From positions 62,001 through 126,000 of the forward strand of contig JADNRY010000071.1 of assembly GCA_015501585.1 (NCBI GenBank): 64,000 nt of DNA. The letters are read 5' to 3'. A program made the translations under genes and the position numbers. Source of the DNA: Rhodocollybia butyracea. Taxonomy: Eukaryota > Basidiomycota > Agaricomycetes > Agaricales > Omphalotaceae. Shown here one piece after another: positions 1 to 10,244 of this stretch; positions within the stretch are counted from its first letter, which is position 1, and the number at the start of each line of letters is the position of its first letter. The notes under the pieces were generated by a model, which did no database searches, was not told where the DNA came from, and saw only the letters and a list, made by a program, of their open reading frames with translations.

Positions 1-50
1 ACGTACGTGTGGCGACCTCAGCGCTGACTTGTATATTGATATCCTTCTAG

Positions 51-1140
51 GTTGCAGGATCGATAATGTGTATGTGGTGTCTCTACCATGGTTCAAGCTT
101 GCACTCGATGCCGAAGCCCACCGTGCAGCCCGCGATGGAAACAGTACCACTGCCGAAACAGGGCTCAAACCCAGGAACACCTTGGGGCTTGAAGAAGCGA
201 ATGACACCAATGATGAACGTCCGGTAACCGGACTTGGATTGAGCTTCGGACCCAACTCGAGCCTGCTTTCGCCACTATCCAAGTCTGATCCAGACTTGGA
301 TTTGTTGCCCCTCTCATCAGCCCCTACTCTACTGGAGACTCTGGATGATTTGGTTGGAGGCAGTACCTCTCTTCCAGAAACCCCCGTCAGTTCGCCCCAT
401 TTCACGTCGTGGGTCAGTATCGTCGTTTTTGCTAGCGCGTCTATCATCCTCGTCAGAGCCGCAATCACCACGGTCATCGGAGCCGCCGTCACCTCTGTCC
501 GAGTGTTCAAGCCTCCTGGTGTTCGCGTCGCCAAAGATCCCCAGGTCTTCTACCCCAATCATTGAATGCCAGCTCATGGACTCCCCCGTCCCCAGCTTTG
601 AACCTATCGCCAACCTGCAGGAATATGCTTGCGCAGCCCGTCGCAAGTATCTCCTCCTTCATACCAGATCAGAATCCCGCTTCGTCCGTCCTCAACCAAC
701 GGTAAGTTCTTTAATCTCTTCCCATCCACAGCACCTAATACTCAAGCTTGGAAATTCCAGGATGAAATTTCAAAAGAGAGTATTACATGCAGCGGACGCG
801 ATCCAACCACCACCAGCAGTCCATAAACCTGCCATCGCCGTCCCTGCAAGCCCCAGTCCGGTCATCCCCAAGCTGCGTCTGAATTCGGACATTCTCCAGG
901 CGTCGATTTTTCTTCCGCCAATCGAGACAGCTTCCACGTGCTCAGTCGTGATGACCGAGACCCCAGTCGTCTTCGTAAGCCAACAGGCTCTCGAAGACAG
1001 ATTCGCCAGCGCCGTCGGTCCACCAGACCGTGAAGAGACCGATGGTGCCGCTGCCAGAAGATTACAGTCCTACAAAGAAGAGGTGCGTACGACCGAAGAG
1101 AGACTGAAGAGTCCAGGTCCTCAGATCCAGTTCTCCCTAT
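51..1140 (+). CDS. Ser/Pro-rich hypothetical protein, 5'-partial, frame interrupted
   Basis: Not recognised. The window seems to open in an intron, since a pyrimidine-rich ...ttctag acceptor ends at 50. Open, low-complexity coding text follows: a basic/Pro stretch (51-223), an acidic Leu-rich stretch (284-410, containing DPDLDLLPLSSAPTLLETL) and a Ser/Pro-rich stretch (about 440-1140). The last two lie in different frames, so at least one intron or indel near 410-456 is needed. Candidate introns are 224-283 (60 bp) and 702-760 (gtaagt...tccag, 59 bp). The last codons of the long frame (1141-1238) lie in a duplicated unit, so the original C-terminus was probably lost. It could be a real spliced gene or a pseudogene; I cannot decide. 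Confidence 0.35.
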
Positions 1141-1692
1141 TTACTTCTTCGCCTTTTTCATCTTTTCCTTCCTGTTCCGCTTATCCCTGCTTTCCATGTT
1201 GCCTATGCTATCCCTGTTGTCTGTTCGTGTTTGTCTGATACTTAGTCTGAGTCCGCTTTGCTTGTTGCTCTGATAAACCTGTAAAAAACTGTGTTGCTCG
1301 AAATTATTTATCGTAGTCGATCGTTGAAACCTAAGAACTTGCCTAAGTTCCTTGTCAGAGGGCTGAGCGCAATATATCAAAGAGCTAGAACCGCAGGAAA
1401 GACAGAGAAAAGGAGGAAGAGAAAAAGTTGGGGAATGAGATGGATGAGATGAGATAAAAAGGCAAATCCGTGAGAACACGAAAAATTATTTCCTATTTTG
1501 GATGACAAAGTTTTCAACGTCCATTGTCTTTGGACAATCGAACGATGCATCCTTTGGATTCTTTTCACTCGGCTACTTGCCTCCGGGCTCTTTGCGCAGA
1601 CTCAGTAACTTCAAGCTTGGTCTCGCGCGCTTACTTTGAGCTGATAGACAATATGCTTACGGATGGCTTGACCTTGGATATCGGATGACGGG

Positions 1693-1737
1693 CCTCGCGA
1701 CGCGTTTTATGCGATAAAATCACAGAAAAAACGCGTC
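1693..1737 (+). promoter_or_regulatory. Paired ACGCGT box upstream of ISG12-like copy 1
   Basis: The text reads cctcgcgACGCGTtttat, then about 20 bases, then aaaaaACGCGTc. It lies about 315-360 bases before the start codon at 2050. The same arrangement recurs before the other family members and, in reduced form, before both F-box genes. ACGCGT is the Mlu cell-cycle box bound by MBF/APSES factors in other fungi; that role here is inference. Confidence 0.5.
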
Positions 1738-2049
1738 TAAAGCGCTCGAGCATATACACGCAACTCGACAGCAAAATCCGGCTGCGATGTACTTGTTTCT
1801 TTGCGCGCCTGCTCTGTTCAACCTCGTATTCGAAATGCATACAATAATGATACACGAATAGGCACTTACGGAGTTTGCATGGTTCCTTTAACTTATGTGT
1901 CTGCAGTAGCGCCGAACATTGCTTCAAATTTTTCTCCGATGGAAAGATAATTCTACATCATGATCTTAAGAACGAGGAAGGTGTAAAGTGAAGCTCACCG
2001 TTTATTTAAACTCGAACTCTTTTTTTCTTTCTTGCCAACACTACCCACT

Positions 2050-2874
2050 ATGAGCCTCACTAAACTCTCTATTACCGAGCTCTCCAAATACATAACCAAT
2101 ATGCAGGAGGAGCTTCACTAGCCCACATACAACGGTCGACCAGACGAAGACATCACCACCTTCATCGATTCAATTGAACGCAATAGTCAAAGACTCGATA
2201 TCCCTCGAGTCCAATGGGTCGATGTAGCGTTGTATTTCATGGATGGAATCGTTCGAAAAGTTATGCAAAAATACAAAGAAAATATTTTGGAATCTGACCA
2301 AACTAACGATGATAACCTTTGGGATGTGTTCAAATCAATTTTGAAAGGATTACACGGTAAGCCACTCAAGGTACTTAACTCATTTCAAGGTGCATCCGAC
2401 CGATCCTGCTATCGCGCAGACAACGCTGTACAGCAGTGTAAGTGCTGGATCCGTGCATTTTGCTCTCTGAACAAACGACTCAGCTATTCTTAGTCTCCAA
2501 TGGCGATGGGCGTCAGAACCCAAACCCTGATTTGTTTCTCCAAGTTGCTGCTAGAGGTGTAGCAGTATCAGGATACACCGTAGGACCTGCTGTAATTCTT
2601 GCGGCACTCAAAGTTGCTGAGTTCACAAGCTCTGGAATAGCGGCTAGTATGTTTGTTTTCCCTATATCCTCATGTGAACTGCACGTCGAATCGTTTTCTC
2701 AGGATCTGCAGCTGCCGGCGCGCAATCAGTTTTTTTAGGGAGGGAGTACCACCGGTGCTTTCTCTGTGATGCAGTCTATCGCCGCCAAAGGTGTAGTGGT
2801 ATCTGCTCCAGTCCTTGGATTGACCGCTGGGGTTGTGGGTCTTGTCGCTGCTGGGATTCACTACGTTCGAATTC
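2050..2874 (+). pseudogene. ISG12/IFI6-like family gene, copy 1 (decayed)
   Basis: Four exons can be followed: 2050-2356, 2420-2437 (an 18-bp micro-exon), 2494-2646 and 2703-2874, with 56-63-bp GT...AG introns. Exon 1 encodes an N-terminal domain with YNGRPDEDITTFIDSIERN and VQWVDVALYFMDG, similar in layout to a retroelement gag. Exons 3-4 encode the Gly/Ala-rich hydrophobic segment (VGPAVILAAL, FTSSGIAAS, QSIAAKGVVVSAPVLGL) typical of the Ifi-6-16/ISG12 domain. The copy is dead: codon 24 is TAG (2119-2121), where copy 3 has CAG; a run of seven T at 2730-2736 shifts exon 4 out of frame; and the tail after YVR is cut by the duplication junction. Confidence 0.7.
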
Positions 2875-3289
2875 TCTTCTTCGCTTTTTTTGAACTTTTC
2901 ATTTCTGTCTTGATACACCTGTTGTCGATGTTGCCCATAATATCCTTGCCATTTGTTGTTCGTTAGGATACCTAGTTTGAGTCCGCTTTACCTGTTGCTC
3001 TGATAACCGATAAACCTGTAACAAACCGGTAAAAACTATTGTTCCCGTAATTAATCGCTGAAAACTAGGAACTTGCCTAAGATTTCTTGCCAGAGAGCTG
3101 AGCGCGATATATCCAACGGCCAGAACCGCAGGAAAGAAAGAGCGAATAAACGGTGTGAGGTAGATAAAAAGGCAGTTCGTGAGAAAGCTTTCTTTGAATA
3201 ATCGAACAGTGCAGAATTCTTCCGCAAGCAAACCCGAGCCCTTGCGTAGACCCCAAGGTGCCCCACGTATTACTATTTGATCTTGGATA

Positions 3290-3325
3290 GGCTCGTGACG
3301 CGTCTTATTAGAGAAAAACGCGTCC
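3290..3325 (+). promoter_or_regulatory. Paired ACGCGT box upstream of ISG12-like copy 2
   Basis: ggctcgtgACGCGTcttatt is followed 11 bases later by aaaaACGCGTcc, about 225-260 bases before the start codon at 3551. It is preceded by gatcttggatag, the same lead-in seen at 27861 and 40043. The core and spacing match the box at 1693-1737. Confidence 0.5.
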
Positions 3326-3550
3326 CATGCATGACGATGATCCACGAAACTCAACTTTGATGTACCCAATTCGATCGATCGCCTGCTGTATTCAGCGTGC
3401 ATATAGGTGCACAGTCTCTGTTCTATCTCGCACTGTTCTTTATGTGTCTGCCGTAGTGCCGAATACCGCTTCAAGCTTTAAGGTTTCCTCCCAGGAACTT
3501 GGTATAAAGTGGAGTCAGGCGTTTGAACTCTAACTATTTCACCACTCACC

Positions 3551-4434
3551 ATGAGTCTCCCTAAACTCTCCCCAGCCGCGCTCTCCATACGCATAAGAAA
3601 TATTCGGCTGGTGCATCACCAAGCCATATACAACGGTCGACCAAACGAAGACATCACCGCCTTCATCGATTCGATCGAACGCAACAGTCAACTACTCAAT
3701 ATCCCTCGAGTCCAATGGGTAGACGTGGCATTGTATTTCATGGCTGAGAGCGTTCAAAAAGTTATGCAAAAATACAAGGAAAATATCTTAGAGTCAGATA
3801 AGACTAACGATGATAACCTTTGGGTGTGTTCAAATCAGTTCTAGAAGGATTGCACGGTACGTACGCACTTGGTGTATTTTCGGGGTGCATCTAACTGATC
3901 TCTTTCATCGCGCAGACAACGCTGCACAACAGTGTAAGTGTCGGAATCCATACACTTGGACTGTTACTCAGCGGCTCCGCCATTCTTAGTCTCCGATGGC
4001 GATGGGGAGGACCCAAATAGTGAATTATTTCTCAGAGCTGCCGCTGAAGGCGTAGCAGTCGCAGGGGTGACATATGCCGTAGGACCTGCTGTAGTTCTTG
4101 CGGCACTGAATGCCGTTGGATTCACAAGCTCTGGAGTACTTGCTGGTATGTTTGTTTTCTGTCATAGAGAGATAACAACCTCGTGTAAACTGCATGTCGA
4201 TTCGTTCTCCCAGGATCCGTAGCTGCTGGTGTGCAATCAATCGTCTATGGCGGGAGTACTGGTGGTCTTTTCTCTGTGATGCAGTGTATTGGCGCCACAG
4301 GTGTAGTGGCATCTGCTCCGGTCCTTGGATTAGCTGCTGGGGTTGCGGGTCTTGCCGCGCTGGTGTTTACCTTGTTCAAAATCGTTCACGTTGACCACCG
4401 AACATGTAAAGTCCCTATGAGGCAGAGTCCTTAA
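3551..4434 (+). pseudogene. ISG12/IFI6-like family gene, copy 2 (one frameshift)
   Basis: Exon 1 starts at 3551 (MSLPKLSPAALSIRIRNIRL) and carries the gag-like domain (YNGRPNEDITAFIDSIERN, VQWVDVALYFMAE, VMQKYKENILESD). Exon 2 is the 18-bp micro-exon 3916-3933, exon 3 is 3990-4145 (SDGDGEDPNSELFLRAAAEG, AVGPAVVLAAL, GFTSSGVLAG) and exon 4 is 4214-4434 (GVQSIVYGGSTGGLFSVMQ, IGATGVVASAPVLGLAAGV). The C-terminal half is a good Ifi-6-16/ISG12 match: two small-residue hydrophobic segments separated by the GGSTGG turn. Compared with copies 1 and 3, one base is missing at about 3825 (tttgggtgtg against tttgggatgtg or tttgggaggtg), which ends exon 1 early. Unless splicing avoids this, the copy is a pseudogene. 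Confidence 0.7.
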
Positions 4435-4790
4435 TTCACGCGATCAAATGAACGAGGCAAGGCTTTGAAAGGAACTATTATGTAGTAGATATCATTCTCA
4501 ATCATAGCTTGTATTCTGAGGCAACTGTTTGAAAGAGACTTGAGTTTGTGATGTTATAGAGTCGCTCAATGTAAGTAATAATTGGTGTTTCAGAAGTCGG
4601 GGCATCACTGCTCGATATAATTCGCTTTGACCTTCCCGTTTTGAAAAAGGGGCACTTTCCTTGTCGAAAGCATTGATAATGATGCTATAAGTTATTACAT
4701 CGCCAAGAGCAAACCCTTCTAGTTATGTTATAGAGATAGTTATGATATGTCCAAGTTCTGCGAGAACTCCGAAATCAGGCAAAACATACT

Positions 4791-5235
4791 ATGATGTATC
4801 ACACTACTACAGCCGACGTTGCAGCCTCGAAAGATTCTTCGCCGGCTCCTCGTGGATCCGTACCGCCGTCGACACCGACGAGAGTCCAAGAAATGTTGGG
4901 AGACACCTGGTCAAAATTCCGTCAGCTTTCTTCAAGCTCAGCAAGTTGATTCTGGTCAGTCTATTACTTAAAAAGGAATGGAAAAACGCGATCACTTCTG
5001 CTCAGTTTGATTACAATGACTCGAACTCACTCCGAGGGTGCTGGAGGACTTGGTGTCAGGATTCCTTAGTTCCGTACAGAGATTGCGAAGTGAAGGTGGG
5101 ATCAGTGTTTCATACCGTGACGGCGCTGAATTACTGGCTGCAAATGTGGCACCGCTTAGTTCTCTCTTGGAAGGGCATATGGTCTTGAGACCGCTACGAT
5201 TGAAAGAAGAGCTCGGAAATGAAATTGCAAGATGA
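4791..5235 (+). CDS. Possible small spliced hypothetical protein or relic
   Basis: Two plausible coding blocks in different frames: 4791-4944 (Ser/Thr/Pro-rich, with PRGSVPPSTPTRVQEMLGDT and WSKFRQLSSSS) and about 5020-5235 (VLEDLVSGFLSSVQRLRSEG, LLAANVAPLSSLLEGHMVLR). A 61-bp GT...AG stretch (4945-5005) lies between them, but removing it leaves stop codons, so the exact splice or an indel is unresolved. No family recognised. The 5240-5800 interval holds nothing I can support. Confidence 0.25.
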
Positions 5236-5805
5236 AGGAGAGAAACATGTTCGACGATGTATACTGTACTCGGAATCAGTACGGATAGTATTCAGCCCCA
5301 TGTACTTTCAATATTTGAGGTCCCAGACCAGGTGTGGTTAGTGTATCGGCATTGAGGAGTCTATTTGTCTTGTTGAAACTGCGATGATAATGAGAGATTC
5401 TCGCTAAATTGAGTAGTTGTTGCAGAGACGTTCGGGACATCAGCCAGGAGGCAATGGTCTCTACAGCGGAGTCAGACGATGGGGCAACATAACCTTTCAC
5501 CTAACAAGTATAGCTCAGCTACGGGCTCTCCGTAAGACTTGACGGAGATCTACCTGATCCCGGCTCGAGTAATTTCACGTATGACGGACTGTTTGGCGTA
5601 CTAGTCTCATACAGCTTCTGTTCCAGCCCTGTGTTATTTGCCGTTTTCAACCCAATACTGATGCTAATCGTAAAGGTCGTGAGCGAAGACCCAGAGGAAT
5701 AAGAAGGCAAGAGGCAAATACTTAGAAAAGAACAACTTGATGTGCTGAAAAGTGAAGCAAAGCAACGTTTTGAGGATGACCAGGATCTATATCCAGTGTA
5801 GCGGA

Positions 5806-5818
5806 CCTTGCGACGCGT
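5806..5818 (+). promoter_or_regulatory. ACGCGT box upstream of F-box gene 1
   Basis: ccttgcgACGCGT lies about 270 bases before the start codon at 6079. It keeps the lead-in caggatctatat, a relative of the gatcttggat found before the ISG12-like genes. Only the first half of the paired box is clear here. Confidence 0.4.
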
Positions 5819-6078
5819 AAATTCACACCGAAAGCTGACGACGGTGTAAAGCTTACGGGCCACGGGCGCTTAATTGCAACGTTCTTGTTTTTCTTCTCCC
5901 TTGTTCTCTCTTTGTTCTTTGAAAAACATTGCTGGCGTTCGCGACACGACTTCCGCTGGAACATTTTGTATTCAACACTTAAATCTCTAACACCACCGAC
6001 CAAAGTGAGCGACCAATTCTTTAGTTTCTGTATATCTATCTTATTCAACATTCTCAGCTCGCTTGATACTCGTTCTCC

Positions 6079-7608
6079 ATGAGCCACCACGTAATCCAAA
6101 CGTTTCCCAACGAAATTCTGGAAATAATACTTGATAATTGCTGCGACACCAACCTCTTCAGCGTGGATGACGATGAAGAGTCTGTGGGTTCTCTAAAGGA
6201 TATACCTGCAATGGCTGTTAGCAGTGTATGTTCACAATGGCGGAGGGTTGGCTTGTCGCTATCTAGGATCTGGTCTAGGATGTCGCTGGACCTCCTGGGC
6301 GACCTTAGTACTCCTGAAGAAGATAGGCTTTCTCCAATCTTAAGAATGTTCATCACTCGGTCACGGCAACAGCCAATCACTCTATCTATCTGTTTGGGTA
6401 GCCCGCTCAACCCGGATATCTGTCCATATGAACCCTTGGCTATCCTGTGCAGGGAGTACCATCGCTGGGCCAGCTTCACTTTGCGGTCTGAGGATTGGGA
6501 TGTAGATGATCTATTCAGCACTGCTGACTACTCACTGCCCCGTGAGGGTTTTACCAGACTTGTCCACCTTGAGCTTGGCTTTTCCCCAAGTGCAGATTTC
6601 TTTGTCACCTTTAAGGCCCCTAGCCTTCAAAAGTTGAAACTGAGCTCAGAAAATAAATCTTATGATGATTTTGAGATACAATTGCTAAGTCAATTGACTC
6701 ATCTTCAGCTGAACAAAGAAATATGGTCCCTAGCTGTACTGAAGGCGCTCCGCCAAATTACCTCTCTACAGTCGCTAGATGTTGATGATCATGTGGACTC
6801 TGACTGGGATATGGATTGGCCTGAGGACGGTGATGACGAGGCGTTCTCATTCCCAACTAGCTCCAGTATCGAAGTGCTTACTATTCGCCATTCTGAGAAT
6901 GACTCTCAGGCTGCTCATATAACTTCAATATTCCCATTGCTTGACCTCCCTTCATTGACAACTCTCCGTCTTGATTGTGGACAGGACTCTAGTGACCCAA
7001 GGAAGCATTTGTGGCCCAGCTTCGATCCTTTTATGGCATTTGTAAAGCGCTCATCCTTTACATTAACCACTCTTTACATCAAGTGTGTAGCTCTTTCCGA
7101 CTCCAAACTCATCTATCTCCTATACCACATTCCAACTCTACTGGATCTCACCGTCGTGGATCCCATAGTTGAAGATGGGGAAAACGGAGAAAGGTTGATT
7201 CCACTAACGGGGCAATTTCTCCAGAGCCTGCACGTTGGCACTGCCTCTCTACTACAACTGACTACCCCTCTCGTGCCAAAGTTACGCTGCCTCACTCTGA
7301 ATGTTGGGGGATGCTTCTTCGATGACAAAGCAGCACTAGACTTGGTTAAGTCTCGGTGGACACCACACGGCTCAAAACATGGCGTTGATTGTCTTCGATC
7401 TTTTACAATCATCTTCCGTGCACGAACGAACGTACCAGAAGCTTATGATACACTGAATGATTTTGCGAAGGCCGGCATGAAGATAGCCGTTTTTTGCTTC
7501 GACAGGTTTGGTTTTCATTCCTCGCTAGATAGTGGTATTTCTAATCCTGTCAACAGTGTCACCCGATCGCTTACTCCGAGTCCGAGGACTACGCCTGAAT
7601 ATGATTAA
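6079..7608 (+). CDS. F-box/LRR-type protein, gene 1
   Basis: Single open reading frame of 509 residues. The N-terminus fits an F-box: FPNEILEIILDNC at residues 9-21, then SSVCSQWRRVGLSLSRIWSR at about 48-67, the usual C..W+.v...+W pattern. The remainder is Leu-rich with LRR-like spacing (for example LTTLYIKCVALSDSKLIYLL), typical of fungal F-box proteins that bring substrates to SCF ubiquitin ligases; the substrate is unknown. The start was chosen because it opens the F-box and is conserved in gene 2. A 53-bp candidate 5'-UTR intron (6005-6057, gtgagc...ctcag) precedes it. No defect is visible. It is paralogous to 10245-11702 and to the relic at 39428-39670. Confidence 0.85.
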   Translation: MSHHVIQTFPNEILEIILDNCCDTNLFSVDDDEESVGSLKDIPAMAVSSVCSQWRRVGLSLSRIWSRMSLDLLGDLSTPEEDRLSPILRMFITRSRQQPITLSICLGSPLNPDICPYEPLAILCREYHRWASFTLRSEDWDVDDLFSTADYSLPREGFTRLVHLELGFSPSADFFVTFKAPSLQKLKLSSENKSYDDFEIQLLSQLTHLQLNKEIWSLAVLKALRQITSLQSLDVDDHVDSDWDMDWPEDGDDEAFSFPTSSSIEVLTIRHSENDSQAAHITSIFPLLDLPSLTTLRLDCGQDSSDPRKHLWPSFDPFMAFVKRSSFTLTTLYIKCVALSDSKLIYLLYHIPTLLDLTVVDPIVEDGENGERLIPLTGQFLQSLHVGTASLLQLTTPLVPKLRCLTLNVGGCFFDDKAALDLVKSRWTPHGSKHGVDCLRSFTIIFRARTNVPEAYDTLNDFAKAGMKIAVFCFDRFGFHSSLDSGISNPVNSVTRSLTPSPRTTPEYD

Positions 7609-7868
7609 ATGCACATACTCTATCTGTGATGCGGTCTCGACTCCAGTCTCGCTCAGAACCCTCGAAACTTACAGCCGAAGGTGTGTCAAAGTTTTGAGGT
7701 AGAAATAGGCCATACGCAGTGTTATCATCCAATGTACTTTGTTCATGATTCGAAATTCGGAGAATAGCACGTCTGCGATGGGAAGGGGTAACTAAGGAAG
7801 TCCGTACTGTGCAAAGTTAAAGAAAAAATTGAGCGATATAAGCGAGTGTTGCGGTTATTACCGTCGCA

Positions 7869-8369
7869 ATGTCAAAATCTTTCCACCGCATCCTCCCACC
7901 GCCTCTTCCCCCCTGGAACGTCCTTCCACCCTCCATGGAAGAGGTCTCTCAGCTTTTTTATGCTCCCTCCATGCGTCCGCGAGAATATGGCTTAGACTTT
8001 TACCCAGTGCGGAGGAGAATTGGTCCGGGAGTAGGCATCGAGGATGCAGGAGGCGCCCCCAACCCATGTGCATGGGCAGCGAACACAACCGCTGGCGGAA
8101 CCGTTATGCGGCCCACCTTGAAACACATCTGCGATATGACTGTATGGAGCGTGCTGCCGTCGAGCTCTTCCGAGGCGAGGAGTACAGCGGTTAGTTTGGC
8201 CATGTCGGTAGGACGTGCGGGTGTGTTGGAAATGGATACGCCGCTTGAGTGTATGGGAGCCTGGAAGAAGGATGTCGATGCAGAAGAGGTATCGATGTCT
8301 TTTTCCCCAGAGATTTGGTTTTGTTGTTTGTTGGGTTTTTCTTTGAATACGCATCGGAATACGATGTAG
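7869..8369 (+). CDS. Hypothetical ORF, 166 residues
   Basis: Open from MSKSFHRILPPPLPPWNVLP to the stop at 8367-8369, with no recognised domain. The opposite strand is also open over much of the interval (8000-8203 and 8191-8472, containing EVRITLEAWDEKWVCRCLV). I therefore cannot say which strand, if either, is coding. Nothing else is evident between the end of F-box gene 1 (7608) and 8700. Confidence 0.2.
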   Translation: MSKSFHRILPPPLPPWNVLPPSMEEVSQLFYAPSMRPREYGLDFYPVRRRIGPGVGIEDAGGAPNPCAWAANTTAGGTVMRPTLKHICDMTVWSVLPSSSSEARSTAVSLAMSVGRAGVLEMDTPLECMGAWKKDVDAEEVSMSFSPEIWFCCLLGFSLNTHRNTM

Positions 8370-8726
8370 ATCTGGCCAAGTCAAACGATGAACCCGAGAA
8401 AATCACAAGACAGCGACATACCCACTTTTCATCCCAAGCCTCCAGCGTAATCCTCACTTCGGACATAGCCATGATAGGGATTCGTGGAAAATGAAGATAT
8501 GTATCATCTGGATGAATGTGTACAAGACTCAGTCCCGGCCGTTATCAGATATTGATCATCGTCACGGTGGTGAGCGAGTGGCGAAAAAAGTCGAATATAT
8601 GAATTAGACCGACTGCAGACACTCTGTATTGTGGTAGTGATCGAGATTTTTGGTGCGAAAGTCCATGAGGTCCAGGGCCAGTGTGTTCAGTGTCATGGTA
8701 GAGGCCATGTGCATGAGTGCATGAGC

Positions 8727-9766
8727 CCCAGTGAAAACTCCGGATGTCCAGATTGGCTCCAGTGAAAACTCCGGATGTCCAGATTGGCTCAAAACGGGGC
8801 AAATCAAAATCTTGATCCGTCATTTCGGGCGAGAGAACTTGGACCCAACTCCTCCATCCGATATCGCATATTTTAGCTCGACTAACAAGCTCTAACTAGA
8901 TATAACTAGTTATCGAACTATTCTTTCGCCATCTAAAGCTATCTATGTTTGGTAACAAACGGCACTATCTGGTCAAATCGTTTGAGAAGCGTTGCCCCAT
9001 AATTTCGGCCCCAACGTAAAAGCAACTCGTGTTTTGGGAATTTCCCACAATCTGCTCTCTCCTTCGTACCACCACCATCCTCTTTCCGCCACTTTGGTGA
9101 GTTTCACTTATCGTTACTATCTCTCTCTGTACTCATTGTTATATCGCTTGTTCTCGCCGATCTTTTCACAGATGTTGACCCTCTCTCTTTTCCAATGACA
9201 AGTGCCACCAGCTATCCACTTTCCTACTCAATCCATATGTGGCTTACGGAGATGTCATAGGTGGCAGGCGGCAGGATGCTGTGATGGGTTTTGGTAGCAG
9301 AAGAGCATATACTGGTGAGTTCTCGATGTTTCTGCGTCCTGCACGCGTCCTAATACATCTTTTTCACAGGCCAGCACACTCATATCCCCAACGGATTCTC
9401 CCCAATGGATTATTTCATTGTACAATGCTCATTTTCTATATAATCGTACGATATGGCCGGTTTTTTAGGATATACTGGTCGATACGAGTATTTTGTATAC
9501 GTCATTGTATGCTACATACCTATAATACAATGTTTTGCTTGTTTACAACCATTCTGAACCGATCTGAAGGAACAAATGGATCCCTCAGAATAGCCTGAAT
9601 CGGGGTGGCCTGTTCCGAGCAGCCTGAGCCCATCTGCCCTGTTCTGGCCATATCAAACTTATCCAACACGCCAGATTATCGCTCCAGAATGGGTCAGGCC
9701 GGCTCAGAGGCCGTCAAATCATTTGAGCCATTCTGGACCGATCTGGGTGTCCGGAGTTTTCACTGG
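8727..9766. mobile_element. hAT-like non-autonomous DNA transposon (MITE), 8-bp TSD GCATGAGC
   Basis: Terminal inverted repeats start cccagtgaaaactccgga on the left and read tccggagttttcactgg on the right, extending imperfectly for about 40 bp. Flanks 8719-8726 and 9767-9774 are both GCATGAGC. An 8-bp duplication and a CAGTG-type end fit hAT elements. The left terminus is itself tandemly doubled with a 31-bp period (about 8730-8791). It inserted into the upstream region of F-box gene 2: the sequence after 9774 (gacgacccagaagaa...) lines up with 5684 onwards upstream of gene 1. No transposase ORF is present. Confidence 0.75.
9179..9443 (+). CDS. Possible spliced small ORF inside the hAT-like MITE
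   Basis: An open frame 9179-9314 (with YVAYGDVIGGRRQDAVMGFG) ends at a clean donor (gtgagt). A 55-bp intron (9315-9369, ...tttttcacag) joins it to 9370-9443, which continues in frame (QHTHIPNGFSPMDYFIVQ) to TAA. Another good intron-like stretch (gtgagt...tttcacag) precedes it at about 9107-9171. No family recognised. It may be a captured host gene fragment. Confidence 0.25.
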
Positions 9767-9890
9767 GCATGAGCGACGACCCAGAAGAAGCAAGTAGCGC
9801 TGCAAGATATGCTGATGTAATAGAAACTGAAGCAAAACAACGTATTGGCCCATTGGGGCGACCAGGAGATATATCGTTCATGTCTGTAAG

Positions 9891-9910
9891 CTTTGCGACT
9901 CGTCTTATCC
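9891..9910 (+). promoter_or_regulatory. Degenerate ACGCGT-type box upstream of F-box gene 2
   Basis: ctttgcgACTCGTcttatcc sits about 340 bases before the start at 10245, in the position of the box upstream of gene 1 (ccttgcgACGCGT). One base of the core differs. Confidence 0.35.
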
Positions 9911-10244
9911 GGTGAAATGGCAAGGAAAACACACCGAAATGCGGGACGAAATTCGACTCCAATGTCACGCATCAACGGTATTGCCAGGGCGCTTGATTTG
10001 AAGTCGTTTCGGCTACACCACCTTAACTAACGCGTTCTTGCTTTCTTTTCTTTTTTTCTTTGAAACGTTGCTTGGTTCTAGGCCTAAAACAGCCCCTCTA
10101 GGGGCTGACGTTGAAAATCAAGAAACTCGCGTTCAACCCTTAATCTCGAATAACACCATCGACCAAAATGGGCGACCAATTCTCTAATTTTTGTGAGATC
10201 TGTCTATTCAAAACATCCTCAGCTTGCCCTAATACTCATACTCC

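Larger units (their letters stand above)
1144..4440. repeat. Tandem segmental duplication (unit 1 about 1144-2876, unit 2 about 2877-4440)
   Basis: Both units start with a cttcttcgc...tttt stretch. They then run in parallel: a block with gagtccgcttt and cctgttgctctgataa, a block with aacttgcctaag and agaaccgcaggaaag, a paired ACGCGT box, and a four-exon ISG12-like gene. The junction at about 2877 cuts the first gene right after its last transmembrane segment, and unit 2 starts with its upstream region. Only unit 2 keeps the conserved 3' flank (about 4540-4670). Divergence is clearly visible, so the duplication is not recent. Confidence 0.75.

Noticed and set aside
4742..5188. 148-residue ORF in one frame
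   Set aside because: The composition is less protein-like than the two blocks in other frames (4791-4944 and 5020-5235) over the same bases.
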